This document shows positions 13,001 to 26,666 of a DNA stretch of 64,000 nucleotides, piece after piece. The notes below the pieces were generated by a model. The model worked only from the letters and a program-made list of their open reading frames with translations. It did not search any database and was not told where the DNA came from. This DNA is from Edolisoma coerulescens. Taxonomy: Eukaryota > Chordata > Aves > Passeriformes > Campephagidae. The translations under genes and the position numbers were made by a program. The stretch spans positions 1,554,661 through 1,618,660 of the forward strand of contig VWZW01007171.1 in assembly GCA_013397115.1 (NCBI GenBank), read 5' to 3'. The stretch's first letter is position 1, and each line of letters begins with the position of its first letter.

Positions 13001-15680
13001 CTTGAGGTGGTTACCACAACCCAGAGACCATTCCCAAAGGGCCATGTCAATATATTAAATTATATGCATAATAGTAACATTAGTACATTTTTTACCATAT
13101 GTAATATATGTAATAAATAAAATACATTTCTCTAATGCATAAACATTTATATGCTAGTTTAATAGATTAATATTATTAATAATTACTATATAGATAATAA
13201 TTACTATATGGCTCTAAAAATCTACCAATGTGTTAATAATAATCATATCTAATAATATGATAGTACATTGATGTTGGTCTCTATATAATGCTAATATAAC
13301 TGCTTTGTTTAGGGGGAATCAGAGGGTTTAGCTGCATACCTGCTCTGTAGCATTTGTCTCAGAAACACGGAACAGCTCCCATTTCATTTTACTTCCCATT
13401 AGAGATGTGACCATGAAGTGCAGCAGCTGATCTGCCAACAGAATAGTGGTTTCTAAACTGCTGTGGGTGTGGGTGATCTCTGTCTTCTGGAGACACCTGC
13501 CACAAACCATGTACTGAAGCTAGAGATAACTGTGCTCAGTTTATGATAAAATCATGAACTCTGCTGTTATAATACCTGTAGCTAGCAGTGACTTTTGGGG
13601 ACACTGGGGCATCTTCCTGCAGCCATGGGGGCCTGTACTCACCTTATTACTTCTTTTCTATTGGGATGCTTTTTCTTCTGGTTTATCCTTTCTTTATATT
13701 ATCATTAAAAATTTTAAGAGTGCAGTTAATAGGCAGCATTTCCATCTACAGACAAGGAACGTGTGGCCTCATCAACAGCTCTGCTATGGTCAGAATTTGC
13801 AGCACTGCTAAGAATATCACACAGGGGTCCTTCTCAGATTCATAATCCACAGGAAAAGTAGGGCCAGAGACTGGCAAAAGAGTCTGTTTTGTTGGCTTTC
13901 CTAAAATGTGCTTTCATCACTTTATCAGGTCTATGCAGCCCTTGTTTGCTAGGAGAAATTAGCTGGAACTAATTTATAGGCAGTGAGTAATAGGCAATTT
14001 ATCTAGTAGCTTACAACTGTTGCCTGGATACAAATCTTTTCAAGTGTTTTTATATTAAAAATGCTTTGCATCAATTTGTTTTGGTGACAAATTGTCAAAC
14101 AGAAAGCCAGGGCACATGACATTACTACCTTTACCTCCTTTATGACGCAAAATACTGTCCCTGTGCTGCCACTGAATAGGTATAATAAGGAACAATATCT
14201 TGTCAAGCCCTGTTTGGTGAGAGAACTCTGTTTAGTTTTCATTTGCCTCTAGAGAATTAGAGACATGAGAGTGCAAAGATCAGAATTTCATTTAATCAGA
14301 TGACTAAATAACAGCTGCTGCTATTTTTGCAAGGTAAAACATTGAAGAAAACTATTATAAAAAAACCACAACCCCCCCATTCTAATACACTGAGTTAATA
14401 AATGCCATTCTCTATCAGTCTCAAAAGTGGAACTGTTGGAATTGATTACAAGGATGTTGAAAATCTGTGAGTAGGAACCAAAAAAATTGCAAACCAGATT
14501 ATTGTATACTCTGAAGAGGTGTTTTGAACCATCTTTTCCTTGTTCTAATATATGTGCCTGCCTTGCCAAAATCAGTCTGTGTACAGATGTATGCAAATCA
14601 AATATTGGAATTCCCAAAGTGAATGCTAAGCTGCACCCACATGTCCAGCTGCTGAACTGTGTCCCAGAAACACAAGACTCTGATGGGAAACAAGGAAATC
14701 TCCTTTGCAGAGATTTTCTGCTCACTCTGATTACTCCCACACTCTCCTTCTGGTAGAATGACTAGTTTAATGAAAGTGTAACATATAAGGTCTTAAACTA
14801 GAAGATCTATTCTTCTTTTTTTTTGGCTGAAAAAAAAAAAAGTGGAAAACAAAAGAAGTAGGAAAGCAACTCAGACATGAAGATAGCTGTAAAGCTTCTA
14901 TTGCATTTTTCCTTATTGATTTATCCCTGATGTTTTTGAGCTTGATCAAAGAAAGGACACCAGAATGTACTTTAGGAGTCTGGAGCCCCTGGGTGAAGAA
15001 ATTTCTTTTGGTAATTTGTAATATTGCTCAGTTTCCCTTCCCCTGGCAGCTTCCCAAACAGAGCATAGGCAGGCTGGGCAGAACAAGCTGGTTCCCATGC
15101 TTCTTCACACTACTCTAGCTAAAGATAATTCATGGCCATTTATCAAGATTTTTTTTTTTGTATTTTAGAAGTTTCTAACTACCACGAGTTTCCCTATTAA
15201 AACCACTACTTAACATTTTTAAAAACTCCAAGCAAGCAAACAAACAAATGCATGAGGTAAAGTAAATTTTACCCACTGTATTACATGGCTTCCTTCTCTT
15301 GCTTTTGGCTCTGGTCTGCTTGCTATACCCCTCCTCTAGGTCTAAAAGATTCAGATCGTCACTACCAAATCACTTTTGCCATAACTATGTCCTCTCAGCT
15401 TCCCCCACCACCCCAGGTATGGGAATAGATATGAAGCTCTGGAACTTGAGGGTCAGGCAAATTGTAGTGAAGGTCTGTCAGGGGTTTGCCCAAAGCAAGT
15501 CAGTCACCTCCACCCATATCTTCGAGCTCTATACAGCCAAAACACTCCCTAATGTACAGAGCCACCCACTGCCTCTCCTTCCTCACTTGTCCCTTCTGGA
15601 AAGCTTGCAGCCATCCATTGCAGAACAGTCCTTAACAATGAAGGAGTCCAGGAAGGCTGGATATACTTTCAGAGGGAAAT
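4086..15680. other. Intergenic, no gene recognised
   Basis: About 11.6 kb with no domain, splice-linked exon set or repeat that I can identify with confidence. It includes one undetermined base at 6671, a run of 19 T at 10625-10643 and a strongly AT-rich block at about 13040-13290. A 187-codon open frame at 7226-7789 (+) and a 139-codon frame at 14321-14740 (-) resemble no family known to me and look like chance frames. Confidence 0.45.
13040..13290. repeat. AT-rich low-complexity block
   Basis: About 250 bases are dominated by A and T with repeated TAATA and ATAT words. They include two near copies of 'ataattactatat' around 13180-13210. This could be a decayed AT microsatellite or a scaffold-attachment-like sequence. 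Nothing further can be said from the sequence. Confidence 0.6.
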
Positions 15681-15683
15681 CTT

Positions 15684-16255
15684 AAAGATGCAGGAGCAGG
15701 CCACCCCTATGTGCTGAAAGAGGAGCCGTTGGGGCAGACCAGCCTGGCTGAACAGGGAATTTTTGCTGGAACTCAGGTTAAAAAAGAGGGTTTATGATCT
15801 TTGGAAGAAGGGTCAGGCAGCTCAGGAAGAGTACAAGGATGTAGTTAGATCATGTAGAAAGAAAATTAGAAAGGCAAAATCTCAGCTAGGATTCAATCTG
15901 GCCACTGCTATATAAGATAATAAAAAGTGTTTTTATAAATACATTAACAACAAAAGGAGAGCTAAGGAAAATCTCCATTCTTTATTGGATGTGAAGGGGA
16001 ACATTGCCACCAAGGATAAGGAAAATGTTGAGGTACTTAATGTCTTCTTTGCCTCAGCCTTTAACAGAAAGAATGAATATCTTCACAGAAACCAGCCCCC
16101 TGAGCTGGTAGACAGGATAGATAGGTAGATAGGATAGACAAGTAGATAGGATTCACCCAAGGGTACTGAGGGAGGTGGTGGAAGAGCTCATCAAATCACT
16201 TTCCATCATTTATCATCAGTCCTGGTCAATGAGGGAGGTCCCGGATGTTTGTATG
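15684..16255 (+). mobile_element. CR1 LINE ORF2 fragment (endonuclease-RT linker), decayed
   Basis: From 15785 the plus strand reads KRVYDLWKKGQAAQEEYKDV, then (at about 15909) DNKKCFYKYINNKRRAKENL and later VLNVFFASAFNRK and QPPELVDR. This is the segment of CR1 ORF2 just before and entering the reverse transcriptase. One in-frame TAA (at about 15916) and a frame break upstream of 15785 disable it. The residues normally lying between PPELVDR and IHPRVLRE are missing. They are replaced by a short GATAGATAGG-type repeat (about 16107-16150), after which the match resumes with IHPRVLRE and SIIYHQSW up to about 16250. It is a dead, internally deleted copy on the plus strand. Confidence 0.9.
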
Positions 16256-18524
16256 TCTCCCTTATTGCAAAATGCAGTCAGTTTTGCATGACTGATGAAA
16301 GTGCTGCTACTTGGCACAAAATATTCAGGACCTTGTTAGAAAGGTTTTCCTTGGAATATAAATCCTTGAAAGATTCGAGTGTATGTTCAGCACAACCCTC
16401 TCTATCTCCAGAAATGCAGCCAACAGTGTATTTCCCCTAACACATGTGGGAGAAACAGCAGAAAGCAGTTTTCTGTGGCGGTGTTTTTTTGCAAATGATC
16501 CTGTAGTAGCATTTTTACCTGCTTACCTCACCTTCTGTTTTGCCAAATAAATCTAGTTTTTCAATCACTTGGGTGGTAACTGCTACTGTTTAATTACTGA
16601 GCAAAGAGCAACTTCCTTATTTTAACTTGAAGTTAAGGAAGTGTCTGCTGTGCCTCCCTTTCAAGAGTGGTAGATCAAAGGCAGCACCTGCTTAGCACCT
16701 GTCATCACTTCAGAGTGTCAAAGAAAGTGTTCCTTGAAGCTACAACCTTTGGCCATATCTCTTTTAGGTAAGATATGGTTTCCACAGCTCGAAATGAAGG
16801 CTCACCTCAAAGCTGAAAAATACTTATCCATACTTCTAAACATGAGAACATAGGACATTTTATTACAAGAATATATGTTATGGCCAAAGTAAACTATTCA
16901 AAAAGAATCTCAAAGATCTTTTAATGTTGTATAAACCAATGACTAAAAATTTAAAGATGAGATATTTAGATGCAAAGCAAACGCCCAATCCTTTCCTTCA
17001 AGTGACAAAAACTGCTCGTGAGTGATCAGACAGAAAAATGAAGGGAATAATAAATCAAGAAAAGCCACTGATTTTATTTTTTTGTGTTGTTCCAGTTTTG
17101 TAAGATCCTCTGAAATGCAATTTTAAAGTAAAGAATGAAGAAAAGAAGTATAACCAAGTATGAGAGAGACACAAACCGCAGCTGAAGAATGCTGAGAGTT
17201 AAAAGGCAGGTGGCTCAGAGGGTCTGCTGCCTGTGCACTGTGCTACCTGGAGCTACACTGCCTTGTTGGACCACATCCTGCAGCTGATGGATCCATGGAG
17301 AGACCCCCCAGGCATGTGGGAGCAGGGCTGTTTGCTGCTGAAAGATGATGAAGGTTGTACTGAGATGATGAAGCCATTCAGGAACGGGGAAGGGTCTGGA
17401 GGGAATCTGTCACACTGCCACTTGCCTCCATGCCCAGCACAGCTGGCTGTGGTGGGAGGTGGATGGTCAAATGATGCCTAGTGGTGCAAACTTTTCTGGC
17501 TGGTTTTGCAGATTGGGGTTGGAAGGTAAAAGAAGGCAGTGATCCCATTCTTATGAGAATTGTTTCATTTTCTTTATGTCTGGAATTGATCTTCAAGACT
17601 ACTGTCAGTTTTTGCTAAAGCAGGTTTTAGGGGCTGCATTCTTCCCTGAGAATGACTAATATATGGTCTATATTAGCACTGTTTCACATTTGGAAGGAAA
17701 GGATAAGCTGTCCTGAGGAAATTGAATATTATCACAGAAATTATTTTGATTAGCTTATAGTGTTTGATATCTTCCAATCTCATGACAAACTGTATCAGCA
17801 AAAGTAAGTGAAAACACAACTTGGAATTTACAAGTGATTGTAGGAAACTTCAAATGATACTTCAGTTCACTGAGTGTGCTTCCTGGAAGTAAAATATACA
17901 TGGAAAATTGGCAAGAGTGTATCCTGTGAGAGACAGAAAACCTTAATCCTAATGGTGGTGTGTTACACTTCCATGGAAAGTGCTGAAGCAGACTATAGAG
18001 CATTACCAGACTAAATGAGCTTATTAATGTTCAGTTTCATGGCACCATTTTTTTCCTCTGCCTGTTCTTGATTCAAGGTTTGGGTGATAATTGTTTTGCC
18101 AGTTTAAAGACTTTATGACAATACAATGGGTTTAGCGCTGCGCACACAGTACTTTTTCCCCATATTCTAAAGCATGCAAGATCAAGACAAAATTTTTATT
18201 CCTGTGAAAAATGAAGCTGAGTTTTATGGCTCCTTAACAAAGCATCTTCAGAATCGTTGCCATCATACACACATAAAAAAGAAGTTAAATTTTTTTTATT
18301 AAAAAGCATGGAAGATATGGCAAATACCCCCAAGTTTTGTCCTACAAATATTCTTTCAAAGGTTGCATGCATTGTCATGAATAGTCCTATTGAAGTAACC
18401 CTTAAGTGTATTCAACAATGCATTATTAATAATTATTAACTTCAATGTATGCAAAGTTCTTTTAGGTTCCCTAAATTTGAATAATAATTTAGAAGTTACC
18501 ACAAAATTACCATAAATCAATGTC
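16256..18524. other. Intergenic, no gene recognised
   Basis: I see no supported gene or named repeat here. A short imperfect hairpin lies at 16611-16642 (ACTTCCTTA ... TAAGGAAGT). Confidence 0.4.
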
Positions 18525-18820
18525 AGAACATCAGACGATTGTAGCAGCTCAGGCCAAAGGTCCACTTAGCCTGGCATTCTGTCTCAACAGGGGTCAAAAG
18601 CACAAGAACATGGCAAATGTAGATGATACTTCCTACCCTTCTGGATGTACTTTGCTTACTTAGTTCAAGCAGCAGAAGGTGCCCAGACGGTGCCTTTCCA
18701 ACTCATCATGCGACTCCTCCTTAGCCAAGTTGACTGCTTGTATCCACAGTGCCCTCTGGCCAAGTCTCATGAAACTTCCTGTTCTAAAAAAGTTCTACCT
18801 CATTGCATGAAGCACTGCAT
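18525..18820 (-). mobile_element. Ancient CR1 LINE 3' fragment
   Basis: The plus strand carries 'caggccaaaggtccactt' followed by 'agcctggcattctgtct'. This is the reverse complement of the classic CR1 3' region found in reptiles and birds (a stretch reading roughly 'agatggacctttggtctgacc'). It then degenerates through 'gaaggtgcccag' and 'agttctacctcattgcatgaag'. The copy is old and diverged, lies on the minus strand and has its 3' end near 18525. The same family occurs in the opposite direction at 57.2-58.0 kb. Confidence 0.75.
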
Positions 18821-21104
18821 TTGATTAGTTCAAACATTTGTAAGGTATGGAGAGGAATGCCTACTCAACAGAAAATTTAAGGGAAAAGTGTCACTAAATC
18901 TTTTCCTCCTTAGTATGTGTTTTGTTGTTAATGGAGTCTGGATGGTGTGACACCTGTAAGATAGAAACCTGTCATACACCACAGAGTTTTCAACCAATTC
19001 AATATGTATCTCCATGGCCAACATAAAACCTGAGCAGCCCCTACTTTTCAAAAGAACAAACAAATGGTCCAGGTTAAACACAAGAGGAAGGTTTGGCCGG
19101 TGTGGAAAAAACCCATATGGCATATTACACCACCTGGAGCAGGTCTCTATGAGTGGTCTTCTCTCTTCTATGTACAGATGGATCCTTCTCTAGCTTCTGC
19201 TGGGCAGATTCTGCTGCCAGCAAACGCTGGGGCTTTTCAGGGGTGGGGAAAACCTGGGTTCTGGCACTAATACAAAATCTAATAAAATGCTACAAACCAC
19301 CCTTTTTAAATGTGGATAGCACTTTAGAGCTACAAACTCTCATTTCAGAAAGTTGTTATTCTTTGGTCATGAGATTCAGATGCAAGAGGAAGGACTCAGC
19401 AGCCCGTGGAGCTGTACTGGGAAGTTACAAAGCAGTCAGCAGACGTTTTGGCACACACATGTTCTTCTGAAGGTGGCAGCTGCTGTAGTCTGATTAGCAG
19501 CCATGAAACTGGTTGGTTGTAAGCCAGATTGATAAATAAAGTAACTCTTTCAATAACAAATCTGCCTTTAGATGTTAGAATGAAAATATATTCAATAAAC
19601 TCTTGTTTATTTTCTAGTCTTTCAGCATGTGTGTTAGACTAAAACAAGGGTAAGACCCCATAATGCAGAAAAATGCTACCTGAATGTAGTAGGGTTTTGT
19701 AGGAACAATGAGACAAAGAAATAAATTAGTTAAAACTGTAGAATGAGATCAGAATGACTTCGGTTCAGGTGGCCAAAAGTGATCTTCATTTCCCCTCAGT
19801 TCTAAAAAATATTGCTGGCTGTCAGCAGTGTCCAAAACTGTTTTGATTTGCTTTCTGGCTAAGCTGGGCTGCTGAACAGCATGTTTGATTCTCAAATCAG
19901 AATTATCATGTTTCTAGATACAGTGGTTTTATAGGACTCTCTAGGTTGCCAATAGGAGTTGCAAAAACTCAGCACGCTAAAGAATGGCTCCTCTAATCTT
20001 TGGAACACAAAGGATTTTGTGAAGGGATAACACTGACTTCAAAGATAAGCAAGTTGCTACAAAAATTAAATCCCATTCAGTATGACGACAGCTGGGGAAA
20101 CCAAGTAAGAAGATTAGTTGAAAATGTAGTAGTCATAAGTCTTAGCAAGTCAGCAACTCCTAATTGATCCTGGAAAGCATTTTGAGGTGGTGGAGAAAAT
20201 AACAGGGCATTCCCTAGGTACCCTTCCTCATGGAATAAACTTTATTTACACTCAAATGGCAATGACAGAGAATAAAGGAGAATACTAGAAAATAAATGAA
20301 ATTTTACGGAAGGGGCCAAGATATCTGCAAGGCAATTTGTTCTCAGTGAAAATTCAACCAAAGGAGACCATATAATTAGTGCCCACTGAAACACCATCTC
20401 CCAGGTGTCTGCAAATTGTCAAAAGCTAACTCCTAGCCACATCAACCTGGTACAGATCTTCTGGAGGTGGTAAGCTCCCCTCTGCTCCTTATGCTTGAGT
20501 ATTGCCATGCTGTGTTGATGAGCTTGGCAGCTGCTCACTTGGATATCGTGGTGTGCTGCTGGTACTGATGTCTGAGAGGAGCTGCTCAAGCAGAAAGGCT
20601 CTTTGTGTGGAAAATAGTGACTGTCTGCAGCCTACCAGACTGTGTAAGGGCAGCTCAGGCTGTCAAATGAGACAGTTTGCATATTGTAATAGCCACGCTG
20701 CTAAAAGCAGAGGTTTCCTTTAGAATCAAGTGTTCAGCGTTATTAATAGTTGTGAGTGTGTGACCCAGTGAAATTAGTGGAATGGCATATGGGAAATAAG
20801 AGGATTTATCAATGACAAGATGTTTCTTTCTCTCTCATTAAAGTTCTCTGCTACGTTTCAGTCATTCCTGGGCAAACAGTGTGCCAATTAGTTCAACTTC
20901 TCTGGGGAAAGAATCTGACACTTTTTTCTTCCCCTGAGAACATGTTTTCACACTTTTAATCAGAATATGCTGAGACTGCCTCAAATCACAGGAGTATGTC
21001 AAAATTCTTAATAAAGCAAGTAAAGTGGTACTCGCAGGTTGGCTTTCTGGTTTTATATTTCTTGGTATTTTTACCTTTAAGGAAACAAACTTAAACCAGT
21101 ACAA

Positions 21105-21153
21105 ATATATATATATAGATAGATTGATAGATAGATAGATAGATAGATAGATA
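21105..21153 (+). repeat. (AT)n-(GATA)n microsatellite
   Basis: A short AT dinucleotide run passes directly into about nine GATA units, with one interruption (GATT). This is a compound tetranucleotide microsatellite, likely polymorphic in length. Confidence 0.95.
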
Positions 21154-21920
21154 CAAATGATTGGTGAGGATTTTGGCAATTGACTTCTGAGCCTGATTTC
21201 AGATACTGGCCAACAAAAGCAGAGTTTAGAGGCAACTGGCAGCCCTGGGGGATGCTATCAGAAGTAGGAATGACCCTGTTTATTCCAAAGAATATAAACT
21301 GATATCCAGACCCCTTTTTACTCTCCCATTGCTATTTCTCATTAGGATCAGCAGCACAATCTGAAAACAAAGCAGGGCTTAGTGTGGGAGGATTATGCTG
21401 TTCCACTGCCACTGATTCAAATGGATGCTCCTGTATTTCCCTTAATCACGCTGGGATGTCTCCAATGCCACTGTAACTTCAAAGTCTGCAAGAGACTCTG
21501 CTGCCCCCTTGTTTTCCAGACTTTCACCTACTCTTCTTGCTAAATATGGCAATGGGAAGGTTGATAAAGGAATTGTAAAAATATTACAATCTATGTGTTA
21601 GCAAAAATAAACTGTTAGCACCGAAGTATTTGCTCTAATTCTGAAAAGATGTGTCAAAGAATAGAGCATGTTTTCTCTTTGCATTTTCCCCTAGCTGGAG
21701 AAGGTATAGTACAGTGCGTTGTCTCCACTGATTCTTGTTTCGCATAATGATGATTCTCTTCCCATTCAGCAGAAGCTCTGCATGCCATCTTAAAATCAAA
21801 ATGGCTTTTTTGCAGCCTCAGAGTACATCTGGGACATGGACAGGAATAATTGTCATTCTTGTTCCATCTTTTTTTTCCCTTGATGACAAATTCTCACCAG
21901 TAGCAAAACCAAAGGAGAAA

Positions 21921-21933
21921 CTACTACTACTAT

Positions 21934-21978
<45 letters not shown>
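21921..21978 (+). repeat. (CTA)n / (ACT)n trinucleotide microsatellite
   Basis: About 19 consecutive CTA units have one ATT interruption near 21932. Read forward it encodes poly-Leu and on the other strand poly-Ser, which explains two low-complexity open frames here. Confidence 0.96.
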
Positions 21979-22254
21979 AAATGGCATTTAAAAGGCTTCC
22001 ACCATAAAATAATGCCTGCCTTGTCTGTAGACTCTTGTGTGAACACAAGCACATCTTTGTGCCAATATTATATTCAGAAATTATAACTGGGAACAGTTGC
22101 CTTTTGTTTCGGGCAGTGTTTGTTGGTAGAAAAGGGAGTGTTTCAGAGTGGTGCTGTGGGCCATGCCAGTACCAGGGCCCTTGTCCTCTCCCTGCTCCTG
22201 GCAGGGAGCTGCCCAGCTTGGAGAACCTGGGAGGAAAAGGGCTGCTGTGAGAGG

Positions 22255-22325
22255 GAACCACAGTAAGTGACCTCCAGAGCCCTGCTAGAATCAACGTTTC
22301 TGGGATTTTGTGGTTTTGTGATTTG
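22255..22325 (+). mobile_element. CR1 LINE 3' tail, degenerate
   Basis: The sequence 'gtgacctccagagccctg' followed by 'gattttgtggttttgtgat' resembles the last ~70 bases of a CR1 element (gatctccagaggtccctt ... gattctgtgattctgtg). It is short and diverged. It is on the plus strand with its 3' end near 22325. Confidence 0.6.
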
Positions 22326-25300
22326 TGCCTGAATACTTAACTGGGTCTAGAACTTGGAAGCTGTAGAGTCTTTTCTCAGCTTTCCCAAGGCCATTCACAT
22401 CCCTGTCTGGTTCTAATCTATACAATAGGGGTGGTAAAGTAAACTTTCTTTTACTTGTTAGTTCATTCTTCTGTTAGATTCAGAACTGTGTGTGTTTGCA
22501 GGGTCCATAACCCCTGAGCCATGTTCCCTTCATAATAGCAATGGAAATTTAGCCAGCAGGCAGGCATGTTGCAGTTGTGATAGGTCATGGGAGACGGAAT
22601 GTGGGTCAAAGTTTGACATTTTGTGTTAGTTTGGCCCTCACTCTCTCTCAAACCACTTTAAAAGTATTTTTATAGCATGTTTTATAGGCCCTTCAGGATC
22701 ACGAGTTAGTTCTTCTTCTCTCATATTTTTCATATTAGATTTATGTTTTGGCTCAAATCTAAAACAACTGTTTTGAGCTCCAAAGCTTTCCATCAGTTTT
22801 AAAAGTATTGTTTCACTTTGCATCAAATATTTAGAACAGAAATATGACATGTATGGAATTAAATAATCTGAATATTTATTACTAATGATTACATTTAGAA
22901 GAACAATATTGACCACATAGGAGTTTTGAATAAAGACAAAGTGTGATGCCAAAGGCATGTTTTACATGTGATTTGGTGAAGCTGCTCTAAAAGTAAGCAG
23001 TTAGAAATAAAGGAATAATGTAATTTGAAAATGGTACAAGGCATGTGGGTCATCTTTGCCAGGATTCCTGTTCTTATAGAGCTGCATTTTGCTTATGGTA
23101 TTTGTGGTAGATTACTGGTTTCATGTTTCAAATCACTCAAACATTTTCACTCTGGAAGGGAAGGTTTGCAGTTCTTCCTTTGGGAGCTTCTGTACAGTGA
23201 CTTTTTTCAACATCAGATGTGACACTAAACTTGACAGAGAGCAAATATTTGTCCTTCATTGGGGTAGTTCCAAAGCCCTTTTCAACAAGGAGGGATCACA
23301 GCTGGCTGGGAGGCAGCTCTGGGGCATCCTGACTGACTTCACTGTGAATTTTATTTCATGCAGGCTCTGATATATTTGAGGGAGAAGAAGGAGTAGCATT
23401 TTTCAGAGGAAGCATTGAGCATATTGAGGCAAATTCTTTTGTTATTTCAGATCTGTACACATTTCACGAGTATAGTGCTTGCGTGCTTTATTATCACACC
23501 ATGTCAGGTGACAAAGGTATCAACTCTCTCTTTTAGCATTTGTAGCATCTTCCCAGCCCTGAATCTGTATAAATTGTGTCACCTCCTCTTGGCAGCTACT
23601 GCTGTCCCTTTGAGGGGCTGGTTGTGAGGAAGAGGTGTGCCTGGAGTGCATGCTGTGGCTCCAGGCCACTGGCACAGACTGTCAGCCTTGGCACACCGCT
23701 TCCTGCCTCTGGCCAAGTATCTCAGACCTGCAGAGAATAAAAAAGATTAGTGGCATGATTTATGAAGGCAGCCTGATGTGTAACACCTACGTGCCTTTAA
23801 AATGCAACCTTTAGTCTTTAGCTTCTTCTTAAGGAAGAGAAATACTTGAGGAAAGTGCAACAATGTGAAAAGCTATATGTTTGGAATTACCCACATCTTC
23901 CTCTGAGAAAGGAGGCTAGGGGAAAGTGCAGTGGAAATTTGTAGTCTTTGTTCTGCATAAGGGACCTGTTAGAGGGCCATGCATTAGGAACTTCAGTGAT
24001 AAGTGTCTTACATCTGACTAGGTCTCTGGTGAGCCTTCACACTGTTTGTGGGATCTAACACAGGCCTGCCTGCCTGAGCCTGGCTCAGGGAATTTCTTTC
24101 ATAACAGAAATGGACTTTTGCTGTAAAGCACAGATAATGGTCTGTGTGGAGGACAAAGAATGTCAGGGTTGATTTAAATTTTTAAAATTCATGACTCTAC
24201 CTTTGTTTATAGCCTTTACTCATATCCCTTGAAAATCATAAACCTTTTGGGAAGAAAATCAAAATGAACAGTCACTTAATGCTTTTAATGTCCCTGCAGC
24301 TCTGAAATATTATTTGTGTCTGTGTTTTCTCTGGAGAGTGGCAGAAACATGGCTGTTGTGCAGGTGTCAGCATTCATTTAAAATTGTTCATTCCCAGTTA
24401 CAGCTTTTCAGAAAGATAACTTGTTTCTGTTTCAGAATCCATCAATTTGCTTATTAGAAAGCAGTAAGGGGTATTTCCCAGAAGCTTATTGATCCTGTCA
24501 AATGTAAAATACTGATGTCAAATACTGCAGTTTTAGAGACTGTCCTGAATGAAAAGGCAGGACATATTATTCTGTCATATAACATTTCATTACTGCTTCA
24601 TGTTCTATTGTTTACAAACTGTTGTAGAAACAATAAACTGAATTTTTACAATAAATGTTGAGAACCAAGAATGTTGGTTTTCATGCTTAGAGGGAGAAAA
24701 TTGTAATGTATCTGGGACTTGTTCTGGCAACGTTATTAAAATATCTTCTTGCTTTTTAAAGCAAGAAGCAATCTTGACGGTTTTTGGGGTGTGCATGTGT
24801 GTATGATAGAGTAAAAGTCGTCTGCCTCTGTATCAGCTACCATCACTTCAGCATTGTGTTCATATCAATGCATGACACTCACAGCATCACTTCACCTGCA
24901 ATTAAACTTATGTTAAAAGCTCATACTTTTAATTGTTCTTAAGCATACTTATTTAAAACCCAAACTAAGCTAAGGCATCACTTGAGAAGCTTACAATATT
25001 TCTTTAACTGTCAGATTATTTTTTTCCTGTGGTGAGTAACTACAAAATTAAACAAACCTGCAGGTGTTTAGAACACACAGTTGTCACAGTGACACCCAAA
25101 AGCTTTCTATCTTTTATGTCTCTTATGCTGGGGATTAGATCAATGATTTCCACTATTACATTATCTATGCAGCTGTTGATGGAGAAGGGAAATATGGCAA
25201 ATTTTTAAAATCTGTATTTGTCAAAGAAGGGGACCAAATAATTAGAAAAGATCCATAGCTGTGTTTTCGTATTGTATTCTTTGCCTTTTTTCTTCCACTT

Positions 25301-26666
25301 CCATATATTATCTGCTGTCAACAATGAGGGAGCTGGAGCTGCAGACCCCCACATTGACAGATTATTATAAGCAAAATCCTTTCAGACATAAAGGAGAGTT
25401 AATTTTGAATAAAGTAGGTTAAAAAACTATTCTCATTGAAAAAGACAACACCTAACATATTTACATTAGCTGGTGGAAGATAATTCACCTTACCAGCCAG
25501 GGTGCAGTCAAAGGAAGCTGAGGATTTCAGTGCAATAAGACATGGTCATATCCACACCCCACAATTTTAACATGTGAGCTTGTGGTAAGACAAAGAGATG
25601 TAGGCTGTAAGCAATGCCTGCTACAAGCAGCAGGCACCTGGCAGCCTGATGAGGGATTTTGCAATAAGTAGTTGTGTTCTTGAAGTCCTGAAATGAGGTT
25701 GGTGTAAAAGGTAAACAGAAACAACAAGTAAAGCTAAACAAAGAATCTCTGGAATCCTTCAGTACACACCAAACCCCACTTATAAAGCTGTAAATTCATT
25801 TCAGATGTTAAATACAAAATAAAATTTATTGAAATCTCACAAAATGGATACTAGAAGAAGAAAATTTATGGTTTTAATGTGAAAGATGTAAAATACTATT
25901 TCATTCGGACTTATGACTGTGATATCATTATGGTGATTTATATGTTTAAAAGCCGTGAAATTAGTCATCTCAAATGAAACTGTGGCTGAGTTCATGTTTC
26001 TGTAGCAAGTCTTGGGTAAACATCAGTTTAAATCTAATTGGTATTTGTTATTGCTTCTAATTAATGTCCATAATGAAACATAGTTTCATGGTCATTATTT
26101 GTATTTTTTTTTCCTTGCAGGTTTTCCTATCCCAGTAAGTCTCAGAGCCTTGCATTATTGGTTCCTCTTTCACTACACTAAGGAGGAGAAAAGAAAAGAA
26201 TATAAGCCAGCATCAGTCCAGGTTTTGCTTCTTCGTCAAGTCCCTGCTGGAGGTCTGAGCTGTGATTCAGCTCAAAACAGATGTCCTCTGAGCCAGCCAA
26301 ACCTTGAATATGTGCTCTCCTCACAGTGGGAAAACGCAGTGTTTCTGTACCAGGTAGGAAGTTGAGCTCGTTGGGAGAGAGTCCCCCCAGCTCTTAAGGG
26401 ACTACACAGACGGCTGAGGCACAGGCAGGGGCTGCTGCACTGCTAGCAAGGTGGAGATGCCTTTCTACAGATGTTGGTTGGGGCTCTGGCTTGAAAAGAG
26501 AGTCTGCTGTTGTACTTGCCCTTATCTGGTGGCAACAGAACAGTCACCATTTCCTGAAAACACCCTGTCAGTCTGCTGGAGCCAGCCCTGGGGAGGTTAA
26601 TTCAGTGTTGTGAGAGTATTCATGGCCTGTCAGCGGGCACTGAGGCAATATGGGGCTGTCACTCCA
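22326..26666. other. Intergenic, no gene recognised
   Basis: I see no domain, exon set or identifiable repeat. A perfect short hairpin lies at 24745-24768. The open frames are short and overlap on both strands. Confidence 0.4.

Larger units (their letters stand above)
18821..22254. other. Intergenic with two microsatellites
   Basis: No gene is recognised. The microsatellites at 21105-21153 and 21921-21978 are listed separately. The open frames crossing them are runs of one residue (Leu, Ser or Tyr/Ile-rich) caused by the repeat. Confidence 0.45.

Noticed and set aside
14321..14740. 139-codon minus-strand open frame
   Set aside because: No homology that I recognise, with an overlapping frame on the other strand.
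21818..22294. 158-codon minus-strand frame with a long poly-Ser run
   Set aside because: The Ser run is the translated CTA/ACT microsatellite. The flanks show no domain.
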